Source of the DNA: Streptococcus mitis
GTDB taxonomy: Bacteria; Bacillota; Bacilli; Lactobacillales; Streptococcaceae
Length of the DNA: 64,000 bases
NCBI RefSeq assembly: GCF_002005545.1
Contig: NZ_LBMT01000001.1
Location: 1,200,301-1,264,300 of the forward strand
Direction of reading: 5' to 3'
Shown: in pieces, positions 1 through 9,635 of the stretch
Position numbering within the stretch: the first letter of the stretch is position 1
Layout: each line of letters opens with the position of its first letter
Program-made: the position numbers and the translations under genes
The notes under the pieces: model-generated
The model's input: only the letters and a program-made list of their open reading frames with translations
Told to the model about the DNA's origin: nothing
Database searches by the model: none

Positions 1-1
1 A

Positions 2-1171
2 GCCATGGCTGATCACTTATTAGCAGCTACTGAGGAGATTTTAGTGGCCAATACCCTTGATATGGCAGCGGCTAAGGGGAAAATCTCAGATGTGATGTTG
101 GATCGTCTTTATTTGGATGCAGGTCGTATAGAAGCGATGGCAACTGGGATTCGTGAAGTGGTTGCTTTACCAGATCCAATCGGTGAAGTTTTAGAAACCA
201 ATCAGCTTGAAAATGGTTTGGTTATCACCAAAAAACGTGTGGCTATGGGTGTTATCGGTATTATCTATGAAAGTCGTCCAAATGTGACGTCTGATGCGGC
301 TGCTTTGGCTCTCAAGAGTGGAAATGCGGTTGTTCTTCGTAGTGGTAAGGACGCCTATCAAACTGCCCATGCTATTGTTAAAGCTTTGAAAAAGGGCTTG
401 GAGACAACGACCATTCATCCAGATGTGATTCAACTAGTGGAAGATACTAGCCGAGAAAGTAGCTATGCTATGATGAAGGCCAAGGGCTATCTAGACCTCC
501 TTATTCCTCGTGGGGGAGCTGGTTTGATCAATGCAGTGGTTGAGAATGCTATCGTACCTGTTATCGAGACCGGGACAGGGATTGTCCATGTTTATGTCGA
601 TAAGGATGCAGACGAAGACAAGGCTCTGTCTATCATCAACAATGCCAAAACCAGTCGTCCTTCTGTCTGCAATGCCATGGAGGTTCTACTTGTTCATGAA
701 GACAAGGCGGCGGATTTCCTTCCTCGTTTGGAGAAGGTGCTGGTTGCAGATCGAAAAGAAGCTGGACTGGAACCAATTCAATTCCGACTTGATAGCAAAG
801 CAAGTCAGTTTGTTTCAGGCCAAGCAGCTGAGGCTCAAGACTTTGATACCGAGTTTTTAGACTATGTCCTAGCTGTTAAAGTTGTTAGCAGTTTAGAAGA
901 AGCGGTTGCCCATATTGAAGCCCACAGTACCCATCATTCGGATGCCATTGTGACTGAAAATGTTGAAGCTGCAGCTTACTTTACAGATCAAGTGGACTCT
1001 GCAGCGGTGTATGTTAATGCCTCAACTCGTTTCACCGATGGAGGTCAATTTGGTCTGGGTTGTGAAATGGGAATTTCTACTCAGAAACTGCACGCGCGTG
1101 GTCCCATGGGCTTAAAAGAATTGACTAGCTATAAGTATGTGGTTACTGGTGACGGACAGATAAGGGAGTAA
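2..1171 (+). CDS. proA: Gamma-glutamyl phosphate reductase, 5' partial
   Basis: Second step of proline synthesis: NADPH-dependent reduction of glutamyl-5-phosphate to glutamate semialdehyde in the cytosol. The reading frame is open to the window edge and the first ATG (position 5) lies inside the conserved helix [11 protein letters not shown], so about 30 N-terminal residues are missing. The aldehyde-dehydrogenase-fold catalytic cysteine is visible in [11 protein letters not shown] (codon at 668-670), and the C-terminal [13 protein letters not shown] block is intact. proC follows after 3 nt, so the two are cotranscribed. Identity is clear from the whole-length family pattern. Confidence 0.97.
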   Translation, partial: AMADHLLAATEEILVANTLDMAAAKGKISDVMLDRLYLDAGRIEAMATGIREVVALPDPIGEVLETNQLENGLVITKKRVAMGVIGIIYESRPNVTSDAAALALKSGNAVVLRSGKDAYQTAHAIVKALKKGLETTTIHPDVIQLVEDTSRESSYAMMKAKGYLDLLIPRGGAGLINAVVENAIVPVIETGTGIVHVYVDKDADEDKALSIINNAKTSRPSVCNAMEVLLVHEDKAADFLPRLEKVLVADRKEAGLEPIQFRLDSKASQFVSGQAAEAQDFDTEFLDYVLAVKVVSSLEEAVAHIEAHSTHHSDAIVTENVEAAAYFTDQVDSAAVYVNASTRFTDGGQFGLGCEMGISTQKLHARGPMGLKELTSYKYVVTGDGQIRE

Positions 1172-1174
1172 GAG

Positions 1175-1972
1175 ATGAAGATTGGATTTATCGGCTTAGG
1201 AAATATGGGAGCTAGTTTGGCCAAGTCTGTTTTGCAGACCAAGACGGGTGACCAGATTCTTCTTGCCAATCGCAGTCAAGCCAAGGTGGATGCTTTCATT
1301 GCAGACTTTGGTGGTCAGGCTTCCAGCAACGAAGAAATTTTCGCAGAAGCAGATGTGATTTTTCTAGGAGTAAAGCCTGCACAGTTCTCAGACTTGCTTT
1401 CTCAATACCAGACTATCCTTGAAAAACGAGAAAGTCTTCTTTTGATTTCTATGGCAGCTGGATTGACCTTGGAAAAACTGGCCAGTCTTCTTCCAAATCA
1501 ACACAGAATTATTCGTATGATGCCAAATACCCCTGCTTCTATCGGGCAAGGAGTGATTAGCTATGCCTTGTCTCCTAATTGCAGGGCTGAGGACAGTGAT
1601 ATCTTTTGTCAGCTTTTAGCCAAGGCTGGTCTCTTGGTTGAACTTGGGGAAAGCTTAATTGATGCAGCGACAGGTCTTGCAGGTTGTGGACCAGCTTTTG
1701 TCTATCTCTTTATTGAGGCCTTGGCAGATGCAGGTGTTCAGACAGGATTACCACGAGAAACAGCATTGAAAATGGCGGCTCAAACTGTGGTAGGAGCTGG
1801 GAAATTGCTCCTAGAAAGCCAAGAGCATCCTGGGGTCTTAAAAGATCAAGTTTGTAGCCCAGGCGGTTCGACTATCGCTGGTGTAGCAAGCCTAGAAGCG
1901 CATGCTTTTCGAGGAACAGTCATGGAGGCAGTTGGTCAAGCCTATAAACGAACACAAGAACTAGGTAAATAA
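1175..1972 (+). CDS. proC: Pyrroline-5-carboxylate reductase
   Basis: Last step of proline synthesis: NAD(P)H-dependent reduction of pyrroline-5-carboxylate to proline. The 265-residue protein has normal family length. It opens with a Rossmann nucleotide-binding motif (GFIGLGNMGASLA, about residues 4-16) and ends with the substrate-site signature around GGSTIAGVASLE. It is directly coupled to proA, giving a complete end of the proline pathway. A hairpin terminator begins at its stop codon. Confidence 0.97.
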   Translation: MKIGFIGLGNMGASLAKSVLQTKTGDQILLANRSQAKVDAFIADFGGQASSNEEIFAEADVIFLGVKPAQFSDLLSQYQTILEKRESLLLISMAAGLTLEKLASLLPNQHRIIRMMPNTPASIGQGVISYALSPNCRAEDSDIFCQLLAKAGLLVELGESLIDAATGLAGCGPAFVYLFIEALADAGVQTGLPRETALKMAAQTVVGAGKLLLESQEHPGVLKDQVCSPGGSTIAGVASLEAHAFRGTVMEAVGQAYKRTQELGK

Positions 1973-1998
1973 GAGGTGGATGTGTCTGCCTCTTTTAT
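1970..1998 (+). terminator. Rho-independent terminator after proC
   Basis: AAGAGG at 1971-1976 pairs with CCTCTT at 1989-1994 and runs into T residues. The stem is short, so some read-through is possible. Confidence 0.55.
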
Positions 1999-2047
1999 GG
2001 TGCTTGAAATGAGAAGACAAAAAGATTGTCACAAACCCCTATTTTTT

Positions 2048-2056
2048 TGATAGAAT
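2048..2056 (+). promoter_or_regulatory. Extended -10 promoter for tmk operon
   Basis: TGA followed by TAGAAT matches an extended -10 (TGn-TAtAAT). A TTGTCA at 2026-2031 lies 19 nt upstream, a little far for a -35. It sits about 30 nt before tmk. Confidence 0.5.
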
Positions 2057-2085
2057 AGAAGTAGTAAAAAAGAAATGAGTTAGAC

Positions 2086-2724
2086 ATGTCAAAAGGATTT
2101 TTAGTCTCTCTTGAGGGACCAGAGGGAGCAGGAAAGACCAGTGTTTTAGAGGCTCTGCTCCCAATTTTAGAGGAAAAAGGAGTAGAGGTGCTGACGACTC
2201 GTGAACCTGGTGGAGTCTTGATTGGGGAGAAGATTCGGGAAGTGATTTTGGACCCAAGTCATACTCAGATGGATGCTAAGACAGAGCTCCTTCTCTATAT
2301 TGCTAGTCGCAGACAGCACTTGGTGGAAAAAGTTCTTCCAGCTCTTGAAGCTGGTAAGTTGGTCATTATGGATCGTTTTATTGATAGTTCTGTTGCCTAT
2401 CAGGGATTTGGTCGTGGCTTGGATATTGACGCCATTGATTGGCTCAATCAGTTTGCGACAGATGGCCTTAAACCCGATTTGACACTCTATTTTGATATCG
2501 AGGTGGAAGAAGGACTGGCTCGCATTGCTGCTAATAGCAATCGTGAGGTCAATCGTTTGGACTTGGAAGGGTTGGACTTGCATAAAAAAGTTCGTCAAGG
2601 CTACCTTTCTCTTCTGGATAAAGAAGGAAATCGCATTGTCAAGATTGATGCTAGCCTCCCTTTGGAGCAGGTTGTGGAAACTACCAAGGCTGTCTTGTTT
2701 GACAGAATGGGTTTGACAAGATGA
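2086..2724 (+). CDS. tmk: Thymidylate kinase
   Basis: Phosphorylates dTMP to dTDP with ATP for DNA synthesis. The 212-residue protein has a P-loop ([10 protein letters not shown], about residues 9-18), the [12 protein letters not shown] substrate motif near residue 90, and a lid around the second arginine cluster. Its stop overlaps the start of holB by 4 nt, the usual Firmicute tmk-holB-yabA-rsmI order, which ties DNA precursor supply to the replisome genes. Confidence 0.97.
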   Translation: MSKGFLVSLEGPEGAGKTSVLEALLPILEEKGVEVLTTREPGGVLIGEKIREVILDPSHTQMDAKTELLLYIASRRQHLVEKVLPALEAGKLVIMDRFIDSSVAYQGFGRGLDIDAIDWLNQFATDGLKPDLTLYFDIEVEEGLARIAANSNREVNRLDLEGLDLHKKVRQGYLSLLDKEGNRIVKIDASLPLEQVVETTKAVLFDRMGLTR

Positions 2725-3611
2725 AACAAGATCAACTAAAGGCCTGGCAGCCAGATCAGTTTGACCGCTTTGTCCGTATCCTAGAACAAGACCAGCTCAA
2801 TCATGCCTATCTCTTTTCAGGTTTCTTTGGAAGCTTGGAAATGGCGCAGTTTTTGGCTAAGAGCCTTTTTTGTACAGATAAAGTAGGTGTGTTGCCATGT
2901 GAGAAATGCCGAAATTGTAAGCTGATTGAACAGGGAGAATTTCCCGATGTTACCTTGATTAAGCCAGTCAATCAGGTCATCAAGACAGAACGCATTCGGG
3001 AATTGGTGGGGCAGTTTTCTCAAGCAGGGATTGAAAGTCAGCAACAGGTCTTTATTATCGAGCAAGCTGAGAAAATGCATCCTAACGCGGCCAATTCTCT
3101 GCTCAAGGTCATCGAAGAACCCCAGAGTGAGGTTTATATTTTCTTCTTGACAAGCGATGAAGAAAAGATTTTACCGACCATCCGAAGTCGGACCCAGATT
3201 TTCCACTTTAAAAAGCAAGAAGAACAGCTCATCTTGCTCTTAGAACAAATGGGACTGGTTAAGAAAAAGGCGATCCTTCTAGCTCAGTTTAGTCAATCGC
3301 GGGCTGAAGCAGAAAAGTTGGCAAATCAGGCAAATTTTTGGATCTTAGTCGATGAAAGTGAACGCCTGCTGACTTGGTTAGTGGCTAAGAAAAAAGAAAG
3401 TTATTTGCAAGTTGCCAAACTAGCTAGCTTGGCAGATGACAAGGAAAAACAAGATCAGGTTTTACGGATTCTTGAAGTTCTCTGTGGACAAGATATCCTA
3501 CAAGCAAGAGTAAGGGTGATTCTACAAGATTTGCTAGAAGCTAGAAAAATGTGGCAGGCTAATGTCAGCTTTCAAAATGCCATGGAATATCTAGTCTTGA
3601 AAGAAATATAA
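2721..3611 (+). CDS. holB: DNA polymerase III delta' subunit
   Basis: Clamp-loader subunit (delta prime) that helps load the sliding clamp. The 296 residues include a zinc-type cysteine cluster CEKCRNCK near residue 55-62 and the AAA+ sensor region [10 protein letters not shown]. The P-loop position reads GFFGSLEMA, without the GK[ST] core, consistent with delta' not hydrolysing ATP. Translation is coupled to tmk by a 4-nt overlap. Confidence 0.95.
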   Translation: MKQDQLKAWQPDQFDRFVRILEQDQLNHAYLFSGFFGSLEMAQFLAKSLFCTDKVGVLPCEKCRNCKLIEQGEFPDVTLIKPVNQVIKTERIRELVGQFSQAGIESQQQVFIIEQAEKMHPNAANSLLKVIEEPQSEVYIFFLTSDEEKILPTIRSRTQIFHFKKQEEQLILLLEQMGLVKKKAILLAQFSQSRAEAEKLANQANFWILVDESERLLTWLVAKKKESYLQVAKLASLADDKEKQDQVLRILEVLCGQDILQARVRVILQDLLEARKMWQANVSFQNAMEYLVLKEI

Positions 3612-3650
3612 ACTCAAAAATGATCGATAAAGAAAGGAAAGGGCTGTTTT

Positions 3651-3968
3651 ATGGACAAAAAAGAATTATTTGACGCGCTGGATGATTTTTCCCAACAGTT
3701 ATTGGTAACCTTGGCCGATGTGGAAGCCATCAAGAAAAATCTCAAGAGCCTGGTAGAGGAAAATACAGCTCTTCGCTTGGAAAATAGTAAGTTGCGCGAA
3801 CGCTTGGGTGAGGTGGAAGCAGACGCTCCTGTCAAGGCCAAACATGTTCGCGAAAGTGTCCGTCGAATTTATAAAGATGGTTTTCACGTATGTAATGATT
3901 TTTATGGACAACGTCGAGAGCAGGACGAGGAATGTATGTTCTGTGACGAGTTACTATACAGGGAGTAG
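3651..3968 (+). CDS. yabA: Replication initiation control protein YabA
   Basis: YabA binds DnaA and DnaN and restrains replication initiation. The 105-residue protein shows the two expected parts: an N-terminal coiled coil (residues 1-60, [15 protein letters not shown] onward) and a C-terminal zinc-binding module with HVC and CMFC cysteines. A purine-rich ribosome site (AAAGGAAAGGG) precedes the ATG. It lies between holB and rsmI, as in other Firmicutes. Confidence 0.93.
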   Translation: MDKKELFDALDDFSQQLLVTLADVEAIKKNLKSLVEENTALRLENSKLRERLGEVEADAPVKAKHVRESVRRIYKDGFHVCNDFYGQRREQDEECMFCDELLYRE

Positions 3969-3970
3969 GC

Positions 3971-4849
3971 ATGCAGATTCAAAAAAGTTTTAAGGGGCAG
4001 TCTCCCTACGGCAAGCTGTATTTAGTGGCAACGCCGATTGGCAATCTAGATGATATGACATTTCGAGCCATCCAGACCTTGAAAGAAGTGGACTGGATTG
4101 CGGCTGAGGACACGCGCAATACAGGGCTTCTGCTCAAGCATTTTGACATTTCTACAAAGCAGATCAGTTTTCATGAGCACAATGCCAAGGAAAAGATTCC
4201 TGATTTGATTGATTTCCTGAAAGCAGGGCAAAGTATTGCTCAGGTATCCGACGCGGGTCTGCCTAGTATTTCAGACCCTGGTCATGATTTGGTTAAGGCT
4301 GCTATTGAGGAAGAAATTGCGGTTGTGACTGTTCCAGGTGCCTCTGCAGGAATTTCTGCCTTGATTGCCAGTGGTTTAGCGCCACAGCCACATATCTTTT
4401 ACGGTTTTTTACCGAGAAAATCAGGCCAGCAAAAGCAATTTTTCGACTTGAAAAAAGACTATCCTGAAACACAGATTTTTTACGAATCGCCTCATCGTGT
4501 AGCAGATACGTTGGAAAATATGCTAGAAGTCTACGGTGACCGCTCGGTCGTCTTGGTCAGAGAATTGACCAAAATCTATGAAGAATACCAACGCGGAATC
4601 ATTTCTGAGTTATTAGAAAGCATCTCTGAAACGCCACTCAAGGGCGAATGCCTTCTCATTGTTGAAGGTGCCAGTCGGGATATGGAAGAAAAAGACGAGG
4701 AGGACTTGTTTTCAGAAATCCAAGCCCGCATCCAACATGGCATGAAGAAAAATCAAGCCATCAAGGAAGTAGCTAAGATTTACCAGTGGAATAAAAGTCA
4801 ACTCTACGCTGCCTACCACGATTGGGAAGAAAATCAAGAAAATGACTAA
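3971..4849 (+). CDS. rsmI: 16S rRNA C1402 2'-O-ribose methyltransferase
   Basis: SAM-dependent tetrapyrrole-methylase-fold enzyme that methylates the ribose of 16S rRNA C1402. The 292-residue protein carries the family signatures VATPIGNLDD and AEDTRNTG near the N terminus and QVSDAGLPSISDPG near residue 90. It starts 2 nt after yabA with GGGAG as ribosome site, so it is the last gene of the tmk cluster. A terminator follows. Confidence 0.95.
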   Translation: MQIQKSFKGQSPYGKLYLVATPIGNLDDMTFRAIQTLKEVDWIAAEDTRNTGLLLKHFDISTKQISFHEHNAKEKIPDLIDFLKAGQSIAQVSDAGLPSISDPGHDLVKAAIEEEIAVVTVPGASAGISALIASGLAPQPHIFYGFLPRKSGQQKQFFDLKKDYPETQIFYESPHRVADTLENMLEVYGDRSVVLVRELTKIYEEYQRGIISELLESISETPLKGECLLIVEGASRDMEEKDEEDLFSEIQARIQHGMKKNQAIKEVAKIYQWNKSQLYAAYHDWEENQEND

Positions 4850-4851
4850 AC

Positions 4852-4880
4852 AGGGAAGTTTGCCTTCTTCCCTTTTTTTG
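4852..4880 (+). terminator. Rho-independent terminator after rsmI
   Basis: GGGAAG pairs with CTTCCC around a short loop and is followed by seven T. The T-run leads directly into the extended -10 of the next transcript. Confidence 0.75.
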
Positions 4881-4887
4881 TTATACT
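4879..4887 (+). promoter_or_regulatory. Extended -10 promoter for trmFO leader
   Basis: TGT followed by TATACT matches an extended -10 and overlaps the end of the rsmI terminator. It would give a leader of about 190 nt before the trmFO start. Confidence 0.5.
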
Positions 4888-4914
4888 AGTAGAAGAAAAA
4901 AATAGAAAGATTTG

Positions 4915-5069
4915 TGGGAGTGAAAAAGTCCTGTGGACTTTTTCAGCCTGAGCCAAGAAATTCGAGAGCGAGGAAAGTCCTGTGGACTTTTTCAACCTGA
5001 GCCAAGAAATTCGAGAGCGAAGTGAGTCCGATTGGCTTTTTCAATGTGAAACTTGTCTTCACACTCCCA
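4915..5069 (+). repeat. Three-copy 49-bp tandem repeat within an inverted repeat
   Basis: AGTCC-started units begin at 4927, 4976 and 5025, an exact 49-nt period. The first two copies are nearly identical over about 45 nt (AGTCCTGTGGACTTTTTCA, then CCTGAGCCAAGAAATTCGAG). The third is degenerate. Each of the first two contains a hairpin with a 3-nt loop (GAAAAAGTCC/GGACTTTTTC, 4922-4944; again at about 4972-4993). The block is closed by TGGGAGTG (4915-4922) and CACTCCCA (5062-5069), just before the trmFO ribosome site. The function is not known to me; a structured mRNA leader or a small mobile repeat are both possible. Confidence 0.8.
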
Positions 5070-5085
5070 AAGAGGTATTAGTGTC

Positions 5086-6420
5086 GTGTCTCAATCTTAT
5101 ATCAATGTTATCGGTGCTGGTTTGGCAGGTTCTGAAGCAGCCTACCAAATCGCAGAGCGTGGTATTCCAGTTAAACTTTATGAAATGCGTGGTGTCAAGT
5201 CAACACCCCAGCACAAAACAGACAATTTTGCAGAGTTAGTTTGTTCCAATTCTCTTCGTGGAGATGCTCTGACAAATGCAGTTGGTCTTCTCAAGGAAGA
5301 AATGCGTCGCTTGGGTTCTGTTATCTTAGAATCTGCTGAAGCAACCCGTGTTCCTGCAGGAGGAGCTCTTGCGGTGGACCGTGATGGTTTCTCCCAAATG
5401 GTGACTGAGAAAGTTGCTAACCACCCCTTGATTGAAGTGGTTCGTGATGAAATTACAGAATTGCCGACAGATGTTATTACGGTTGTCGCTACTGGTCCTT
5501 TGACCAGCGATGCTCTGGCTGAGAAGATTCATACCCTTAATGATGGCGATGGTTTCTATTTCTACGATGCGGCAGCGCCTATTATTGATGTCAACACCAT
5601 CGATATGAGCAAGGTCTATCTCAAGTCTCGTTATGATAAGGGGGAAGCCGCTTATCTCAACGCGCCCATGACCAAGCAAGAGTTTATGGATTTCCATGAA
5701 GCCTTGGTCAATGCGGAAGAAGCTCCGCTTAATTCCTTTGAAAAAGAAAAGTATTTTGAAGGATGCATGCCGATTGAAGTCATGGCCAAACGTGGCATTA
5801 AAACCATGCTTTATGGACCTATGAAACCAGTGGGTCTTGAGTATCCAGACGACTACACAGGACCTCGTGATGGAGAATTTAAAACACCTTATGCGGTGGT
5901 TCAACTTCGTCAGGACAATGCGGCTGGTAGCCTCTACAATATCGTCGGTTTCCAGACCCACCTAAAATGGGGAGAACAAAAACGTGTTTTCCAAATGATT
6001 CCAGGTCTTGAAAATGCTGAGTTTGTTCGTTATGGTGTCATGCACCGCAATTCTTATATGGATTCACCAAATCTTCTTGAGCAGACTTACCGTTCTAAGA
6101 AACAACCAAATCTCTTCTTTGCTGGTCAGATGACGGGTGTAGAGGGTTATGTTGAATCAGCGGCGTCAGGCTTAGTTGCGGGAATTAACGCGGCTCGTCT
6201 TTTCAAGGGAGAAAGCCAGGCTATTTTCCCAGAAACAACAGCGATTGGAAGTCTGGCTCATTACATCACCCATGCCGACAGCAAACATTTCCAACCGATG
6301 AATGTCAATTTCGGAATTATCAAGGAGTTGGAAGGAGAACGTATCCGTGATAAGAAGGCTCGTTATGAAAAAATTGCAGAGCGTGCCCTTGATGACTTAG
6401 AGGAATTTTTAACGGTCTAA
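5086..6420 (+). CDS. trmFO: tRNA m5U54 methyltransferase (folate/FAD dependent)
   Basis: Methylates U54 in the tRNA T-loop using methylene-tetrahydrofolate and FAD. The frame is open from a TTG at 5053, but I chose the GTG at 5086. It has AGAGG (5071-5075) at good spacing, and the protein then begins [19 protein letters not shown], placing the FAD GxGxxG at the N terminus as in the family. Length is 444 aa. The preceding leader holds tandem hairpin repeats that could affect translation. Confidence 0.95.
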   Translation: MSQSYINVIGAGLAGSEAAYQIAERGIPVKLYEMRGVKSTPQHKTDNFAELVCSNSLRGDALTNAVGLLKEEMRRLGSVILESAEATRVPAGGALAVDRDGFSQMVTEKVANHPLIEVVRDEITELPTDVITVVATGPLTSDALAEKIHTLNDGDGFYFYDAAAPIIDVNTIDMSKVYLKSRYDKGEAAYLNAPMTKQEFMDFHEALVNAEEAPLNSFEKEKYFEGCMPIEVMAKRGIKTMLYGPMKPVGLEYPDDYTGPRDGEFKTPYAVVQLRQDNAAGSLYNIVGFQTHLKWGEQKRVFQMIPGLENAEFVRYGVMHRNSYMDSPNLLEQTYRSKKQPNLFFAGQMTGVEGYVESAASGLVAGINAARLFKGESQAIFPETTAIGSLAHYITHADSKHFQPMNVNFGIIKELEGERIRDKKARYEKIAERALDDLEEFLTV

Positions 6421-6503
6421 TTTTTTTCAAAGAATTGCTCATGATACTATAAAAATCTTAGAAATTGTGATAAAATAGGTAGGATAAAAAAAGGAGAGTG
6501 AAA

Positions 6504-7241
6504 ATGGCGAATCCCAAGTATAAACGTATTTTAATCAAGTTATCAGGTGAAGCCCTTGCCGGTGAACGTGGCGTAGGGATTGATATCCAAACAGTTCAAA
6601 CAATCGCAAAAGAGATTCAAGAAGTTCATAGCTTAGGTATCGAAATTGCCCTTGTTATTGGTGGAGGAAATCTCTGGCGTGGAGAACCTGCTGCTGAAGC
6701 AGGAATGGATCGCGTTCAGGCAGATTACACAGGAATGCTTGGGACTGTTATGAATGCTCTTGTGATGGCAGATTCACTGCAACAAGTTGGGGTTGATACT
6801 CGTGTACAAACAGCTATTGCTATGCAACAAGTGGCAGAGCCTTACGTACGTGGACGTGCCCTTCGTCATCTTGAAAAAGGCCGTATCGTTATCTTTGGTG
6901 CCGGAATTGGTTCACCATACTTCTCAACAGATACAACAGCGGCTCTTCGTGCAGCTGAAATCGAAGCAGATGCCATCCTTATGGCTAAAAATGGTGTCGA
7001 CGGTGTTTACAATGCCGATCCTAAGAAAGACAAGACAGCCGTTAAGTTTGAAGAATTGACCCACCGTGACGTTATCAATAAAGGTCTTCGTATTATGGAC
7101 TCAACAGCTTCAACCCTCTCAATGGACAACGACATTGACTTGGTTGTCTTTAACATGAACCAACCAGGCAACATCAAACGTGTCGTATTTGGTGAAAATA
7201 TCGGAACAACAGTTTCAAATAATATCGAAGAAAAGGAATAA
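6504..7241 (+). CDS. pyrH: UMP kinase
   Basis: Phosphorylates UMP to UDP in pyrimidine nucleotide synthesis. This is the bacterial amino-acid-kinase-fold hexameric type. The 245-residue protein shows KLSGEALAG near residue 12, GGGNLWRG near 53 and [11 protein letters not shown] near 165. ATG 6504 is preferred over the in-frame GTG 6498 because AAGGAGAG (6491-6498) is then spaced correctly. frr follows after 8 nt, the standard pyrH-frr pair. Confidence 0.97.
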   Translation: MANPKYKRILIKLSGEALAGERGVGIDIQTVQTIAKEIQEVHSLGIEIALVIGGGNLWRGEPAAEAGMDRVQADYTGMLGTVMNALVMADSLQQVGVDTRVQTAIAMQQVAEPYVRGRALRHLEKGRIVIFGAGIGSPYFSTDTTAALRAAEIEADAILMAKNGVDGVYNADPKKDKTAVKFEELTHRDVINKGLRIMDSTASTLSMDNDIDLVVFNMNQPGNIKRVVFGENIGTTVSNNIEEKE

Positions 7242-7249
7242 GAAAGAAT

Positions 7250-7807
7250 ATGGCTAACGCAATTATTGAAAAAGCTAAAGAGAGAATGACCCAGTCTCAC
7301 CAATCACTTGCTCGTGAATTTGGTGGTATCCGTGCTGGCCGTGCCAATGCAAGCTTGCTTGACCGTGTACATGTAGAATACTATGGAGTAGAAACTCCTC
7401 TTAACCAAATCGCTTCAATTACGATTCCAGAAGCGCGTGTTTTGTTGGTGACACCATTTGACAAGTCTTCATTGAAAGACATCGAACGTGCCTTGAATGC
7501 CTCTGATCTTGGTATCACACCAGCGAACGATGGTTCTGTTATTCGTTTGGTTATCCCTGCTCTGACAGAAGAAACTCGTCGTGACCTTGCTAAAGAAGTG
7601 AAGAAGGTCGGCGAAAATGCTAAAGTGGCTGTCCGCAATATTCGTCGTGATGCTATGGACGAAGCTAAGAAACAAGAAAAAGCAAAAGAAATCACTGAAG
7701 ACGAATTGAAGACTCTTGAAAAAGACATTCAAAAAGTAACAGACGATGCTGTTAAACACATCGACGACATGACTGCTAACAAAGAAAAAGAACTTTTGGA
7801 AGTCTAA
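7250..7807 (+). CDS. frr: Ribosome recycling factor
   Basis: Splits post-termination ribosomes together with EF-G. The 185 residues match the RRF family over their whole length, with [19 protein letters not shown] near the N terminus and [13 protein letters not shown] in the long helical domain. It is cotranscribed with pyrH and is followed by a strong terminator. Confidence 0.97.
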   Translation: MANAIIEKAKERMTQSHQSLAREFGGIRAGRANASLLDRVHVEYYGVETPLNQIASITIPEARVLLVTPFDKSSLKDIERALNASDLGITPANDGSVIRLVIPALTEETRRDLAKEVKKVGENAKVAVRNIRRDAMDEAKKQEKAKEITEDELKTLEKDIQKVTDDAVKHIDDMTANKEKELLEV

Positions 7808-7816
7808 AAATAAACA

Positions 7817-7852
7817 GAAAAACTCAGTTGGCATTGCTGGCTGAGTTTTATT
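7817..7852 (+). terminator. Rho-independent terminator after frr
   Basis: AAAACTCAG (7819-7827) pairs perfectly with CTGAGTTTT (7841-7849), ending in T/A residues. Confidence 0.8.
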
Positions 7853-7866
7853 CGAAAGAAGGAAAT

Positions 7867-8721
7867 ATGAATACAAATCTTGCAAGTTTTATCGTTGGAC
7901 TAGTCATCGATGAAAATGACCGATTTTACTTTGTGCAAAAGGATGGTCAAACCTATGCACTTGCCAAGGAAGAAGGTCAGCATACAGTAGGGGATACGGT
8001 CAAAGGTTTTGCTTACACGGATATGAAGCAAAAACTCCGTTTGACAACACTTGAGGTCACTGCCACTCAGGATCAATTTGGTTGGGGAACTGTAACGGAG
8101 GTTCGTAAGGACTTGGGTGTCTTTGTGGATACAGGCCTTCCTGACAAGGAAATCGTTGTGTCACTCGATATTCTCCCTGAGCTCAAGGAACTCTGGCCTA
8201 AGAAGGGTGACCAACTCTACATCCGTCTTGAAGTGGATAAGAAAGACCGTATCTGGGGACTCTTGGCTTATCAGGAAGACTTCCAACGTCTAGCTCGTCC
8301 TGCCTACAACAACATGCAGAATCAAAACTGGCCAGCCGTTGTATACCGTCTCAAGCTGTCAGGAACTTTTGTTTACCTGCCAGAAAATAACATGCTTGGC
8401 TTTATCCATCCTAGCGAGCGTTACGCAGAGCCACGTTTGGGACAAGTTCTAGATGCGCGTGTCATTGGTTTCCGTGAAGTGGACCGTACCTTGAACCTCT
8501 CCCTCAAACCACGTTCTTTTGAAATGTTGGAAAATGATGCTCAGATGATTTTGACCTACTTGGAAAGCAATGGCGGTTTCATGACCTTAAATGATAAGTC
8601 ATCTCCAGACGACATCAAGGCAATCTTTGGCATTTCTAAAGGTCAGTTTAAAAAAGCTCTAGGTGGTCTTATGAAGGCTGGTAAAATCAAGCAAGACCAG
8701 TTTGGGACAGAGTTGATTTAG
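7867..8721 (+). CDS. cvfB: S1-domain RNA-binding protein, CvfB family
   Basis: CvfB-type proteins carry several S1/OB folds and a C-terminal winged helix; in staphylococci they affect virulence factor expression through RNA. ATG 7867 (MNTNLASFIVGLVIDEN) follows GAAGGA and gives 284 aa. The frame extends upstream through the frr terminator without a better start. S1-like segments are visible around residues 65-140 and 150-215, and a winged-helix-like end (GISKGQFKKALGGLMKAGKI) near 260. The molecular target here is unknown. Confidence 0.85.
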   Translation: MNTNLASFIVGLVIDENDRFYFVQKDGQTYALAKEEGQHTVGDTVKGFAYTDMKQKLRLTTLEVTATQDQFGWGTVTEVRKDLGVFVDTGLPDKEIVVSLDILPELKELWPKKGDQLYIRLEVDKKDRIWGLLAYQEDFQRLARPAYNNMQNQNWPAVVYRLKLSGTFVYLPENNMLGFIHPSERYAEPRLGQVLDARVIGFREVDRTLNLSLKPRSFEMLENDAQMILTYLESNGGFMTLNDKSSPDDIKAIFGISKGQFKKALGGLMKAGKIKQDQFGTELI

Positions 8722-8732
8722 GTCTTATAGAC

Positions 8733-9290
8733 ATGATAAAGAAATTTGAAGAAATGAGTTTAGAGGAACTCTGGCAACTTTTTCCTATTTTTCTAGTAGA
8801 GCACAAGTCAGAGTGGAAAGACTGGTATGAATTGGAGAAAACAAGTCTGAAAAAAATATTGGGTGCAAATGTTATTAAAAGAATAGAACATATCGGTAGC
8901 ACTGCTATCCCTAATATTTGGGCCAAAAATATCGTTGATATTCTGTTAGAAGTAGGTAGAATAGAGGATTTAGCAAGAGTTAGGGATTTATTGGTGAAGA
9001 ATGGGTGGCTAGTGATGTCGGAGAGTCCTAACAGGATTTCGCTAAATAAAGGATATACAGAGCAGGGATTTGCTGAGAAAGTTTTTCATTTACATTTGCG
9101 AATGACGGGAGATCATAACGAGATTTATTTTAGAGATTATCTCTGCCAGCATCCAGATATCGCCCAAGCGTATCAGGAATTAAAACTCAGTTTGTGGAAA
9201 CACTTTGAACACAATCGAGACGCCTATACAGATGCGAAAACGGATTTTATAAACCACTATGTGTCAGAGGCTAAGTCCAGTAATTTTTAA
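8733..9290 (+). CDS. GrpB family protein
   Basis: GrpB/UPF0157 domain, part of the nucleotidyltransferase fold superfamily. The hallmark IEHIGSTAIPNIWAKNIVDILLEV is near residue 50-73, and the HLHLRMTGDHNEIYFRDYL block is near 112. Length is 185 aa, normal for a single-domain GrpB. It lies 11 nt after cvfB and has more A/T-rich codons than its neighbours. The substrate is unknown. Confidence 0.8.
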   Translation: MIKKFEEMSLEELWQLFPIFLVEHKSEWKDWYELEKTSLKKILGANVIKRIEHIGSTAIPNIWAKNIVDILLEVGRIEDLARVRDLLVKNGWLVMSESPNRISLNKGYTEQGFAEKVFHLHLRMTGDHNEIYFRDYLCQHPDIAQAYQELKLSLWKHFEHNRDAYTDAKTDFINHYVSEAKSSNF

Positions 9291-9335
9291 AAATCAGAAA
9301 AGTTTCATCAAAAAAAGTCTTGATAGGAGAAAGAA

Positions 9336-9551
9336 TTGAGAAAATCATTTTACACTTGGCTCATGACCGAGCGCAACCCTAAAAGTAATAGTCCCAAAGC
9401 TATCTTGGCAGACCTCGCTTTTGAAGAGTCAGCCTTTCCAAAACACACAGATGATTTTGATGAGGTGAGTCGCTTTTTGGAGGAGCACGCTAGTTTCTCT
9501 TTCAATCTAGGAGACTTTGACGCTATCTGGCAAGAATACTTAGAACACTAG
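9336..9551 (+). CDS. YozE/UPF0346 family small protein
   Basis: Conserved 71-residue protein of the YozE SAM-like fold family, found across Firmicutes without an assigned role. It begins with TTG (9336), supported by AGGAGA at 9325-9330, and reads [20 protein letters not shown], the family signature. The C-terminal [12 protein letters not shown] is also typical. Confidence 0.88.
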   Translation: MRKSFYTWLMTERNPKSNSPKAILADLAFEESAFPKHTDDFDEVSRFLEEHASFSFNLGDFDAIWQEYLEH

Positions 9552-9592
9552 CATGATTCATTGGGTTTGGGCTAGTAATTTCTCCACCCCTT

Positions 9593-9601
9593 TGCTATAA
9601 T
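9593..9601 (+). promoter_or_regulatory. Extended -10 promoter for phoH
   Basis: TGC followed by TATAAT, about 35 nt before the phoH start. No good -35 is seen. Confidence 0.6.
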
Positions 9602-9635
9602 AAAAAGAAATAAAAGGATTAGAGAGGTTCTTTAT

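Noticed and set aside
4915-5069. CRISPR-like reading of the 49-bp repeats
   Set aside because: Units are adjacent with no unique spacers, only three copies, and the third is degenerate.
5053-5085. TTG start of trmFO at 5053
   Set aside because: It would add 11 residues from the inverted-repeat region before the FAD motif. GTG 5086 has the ribosome site and gives the usual N terminus.
5326-5961. Long - strand open frame (211 codons) opposite trmFO
   Set aside because: It lies fully inside trmFO on the other strand, has no ribosome site or recognisable domain, and its composition is that of a reverse shadow.
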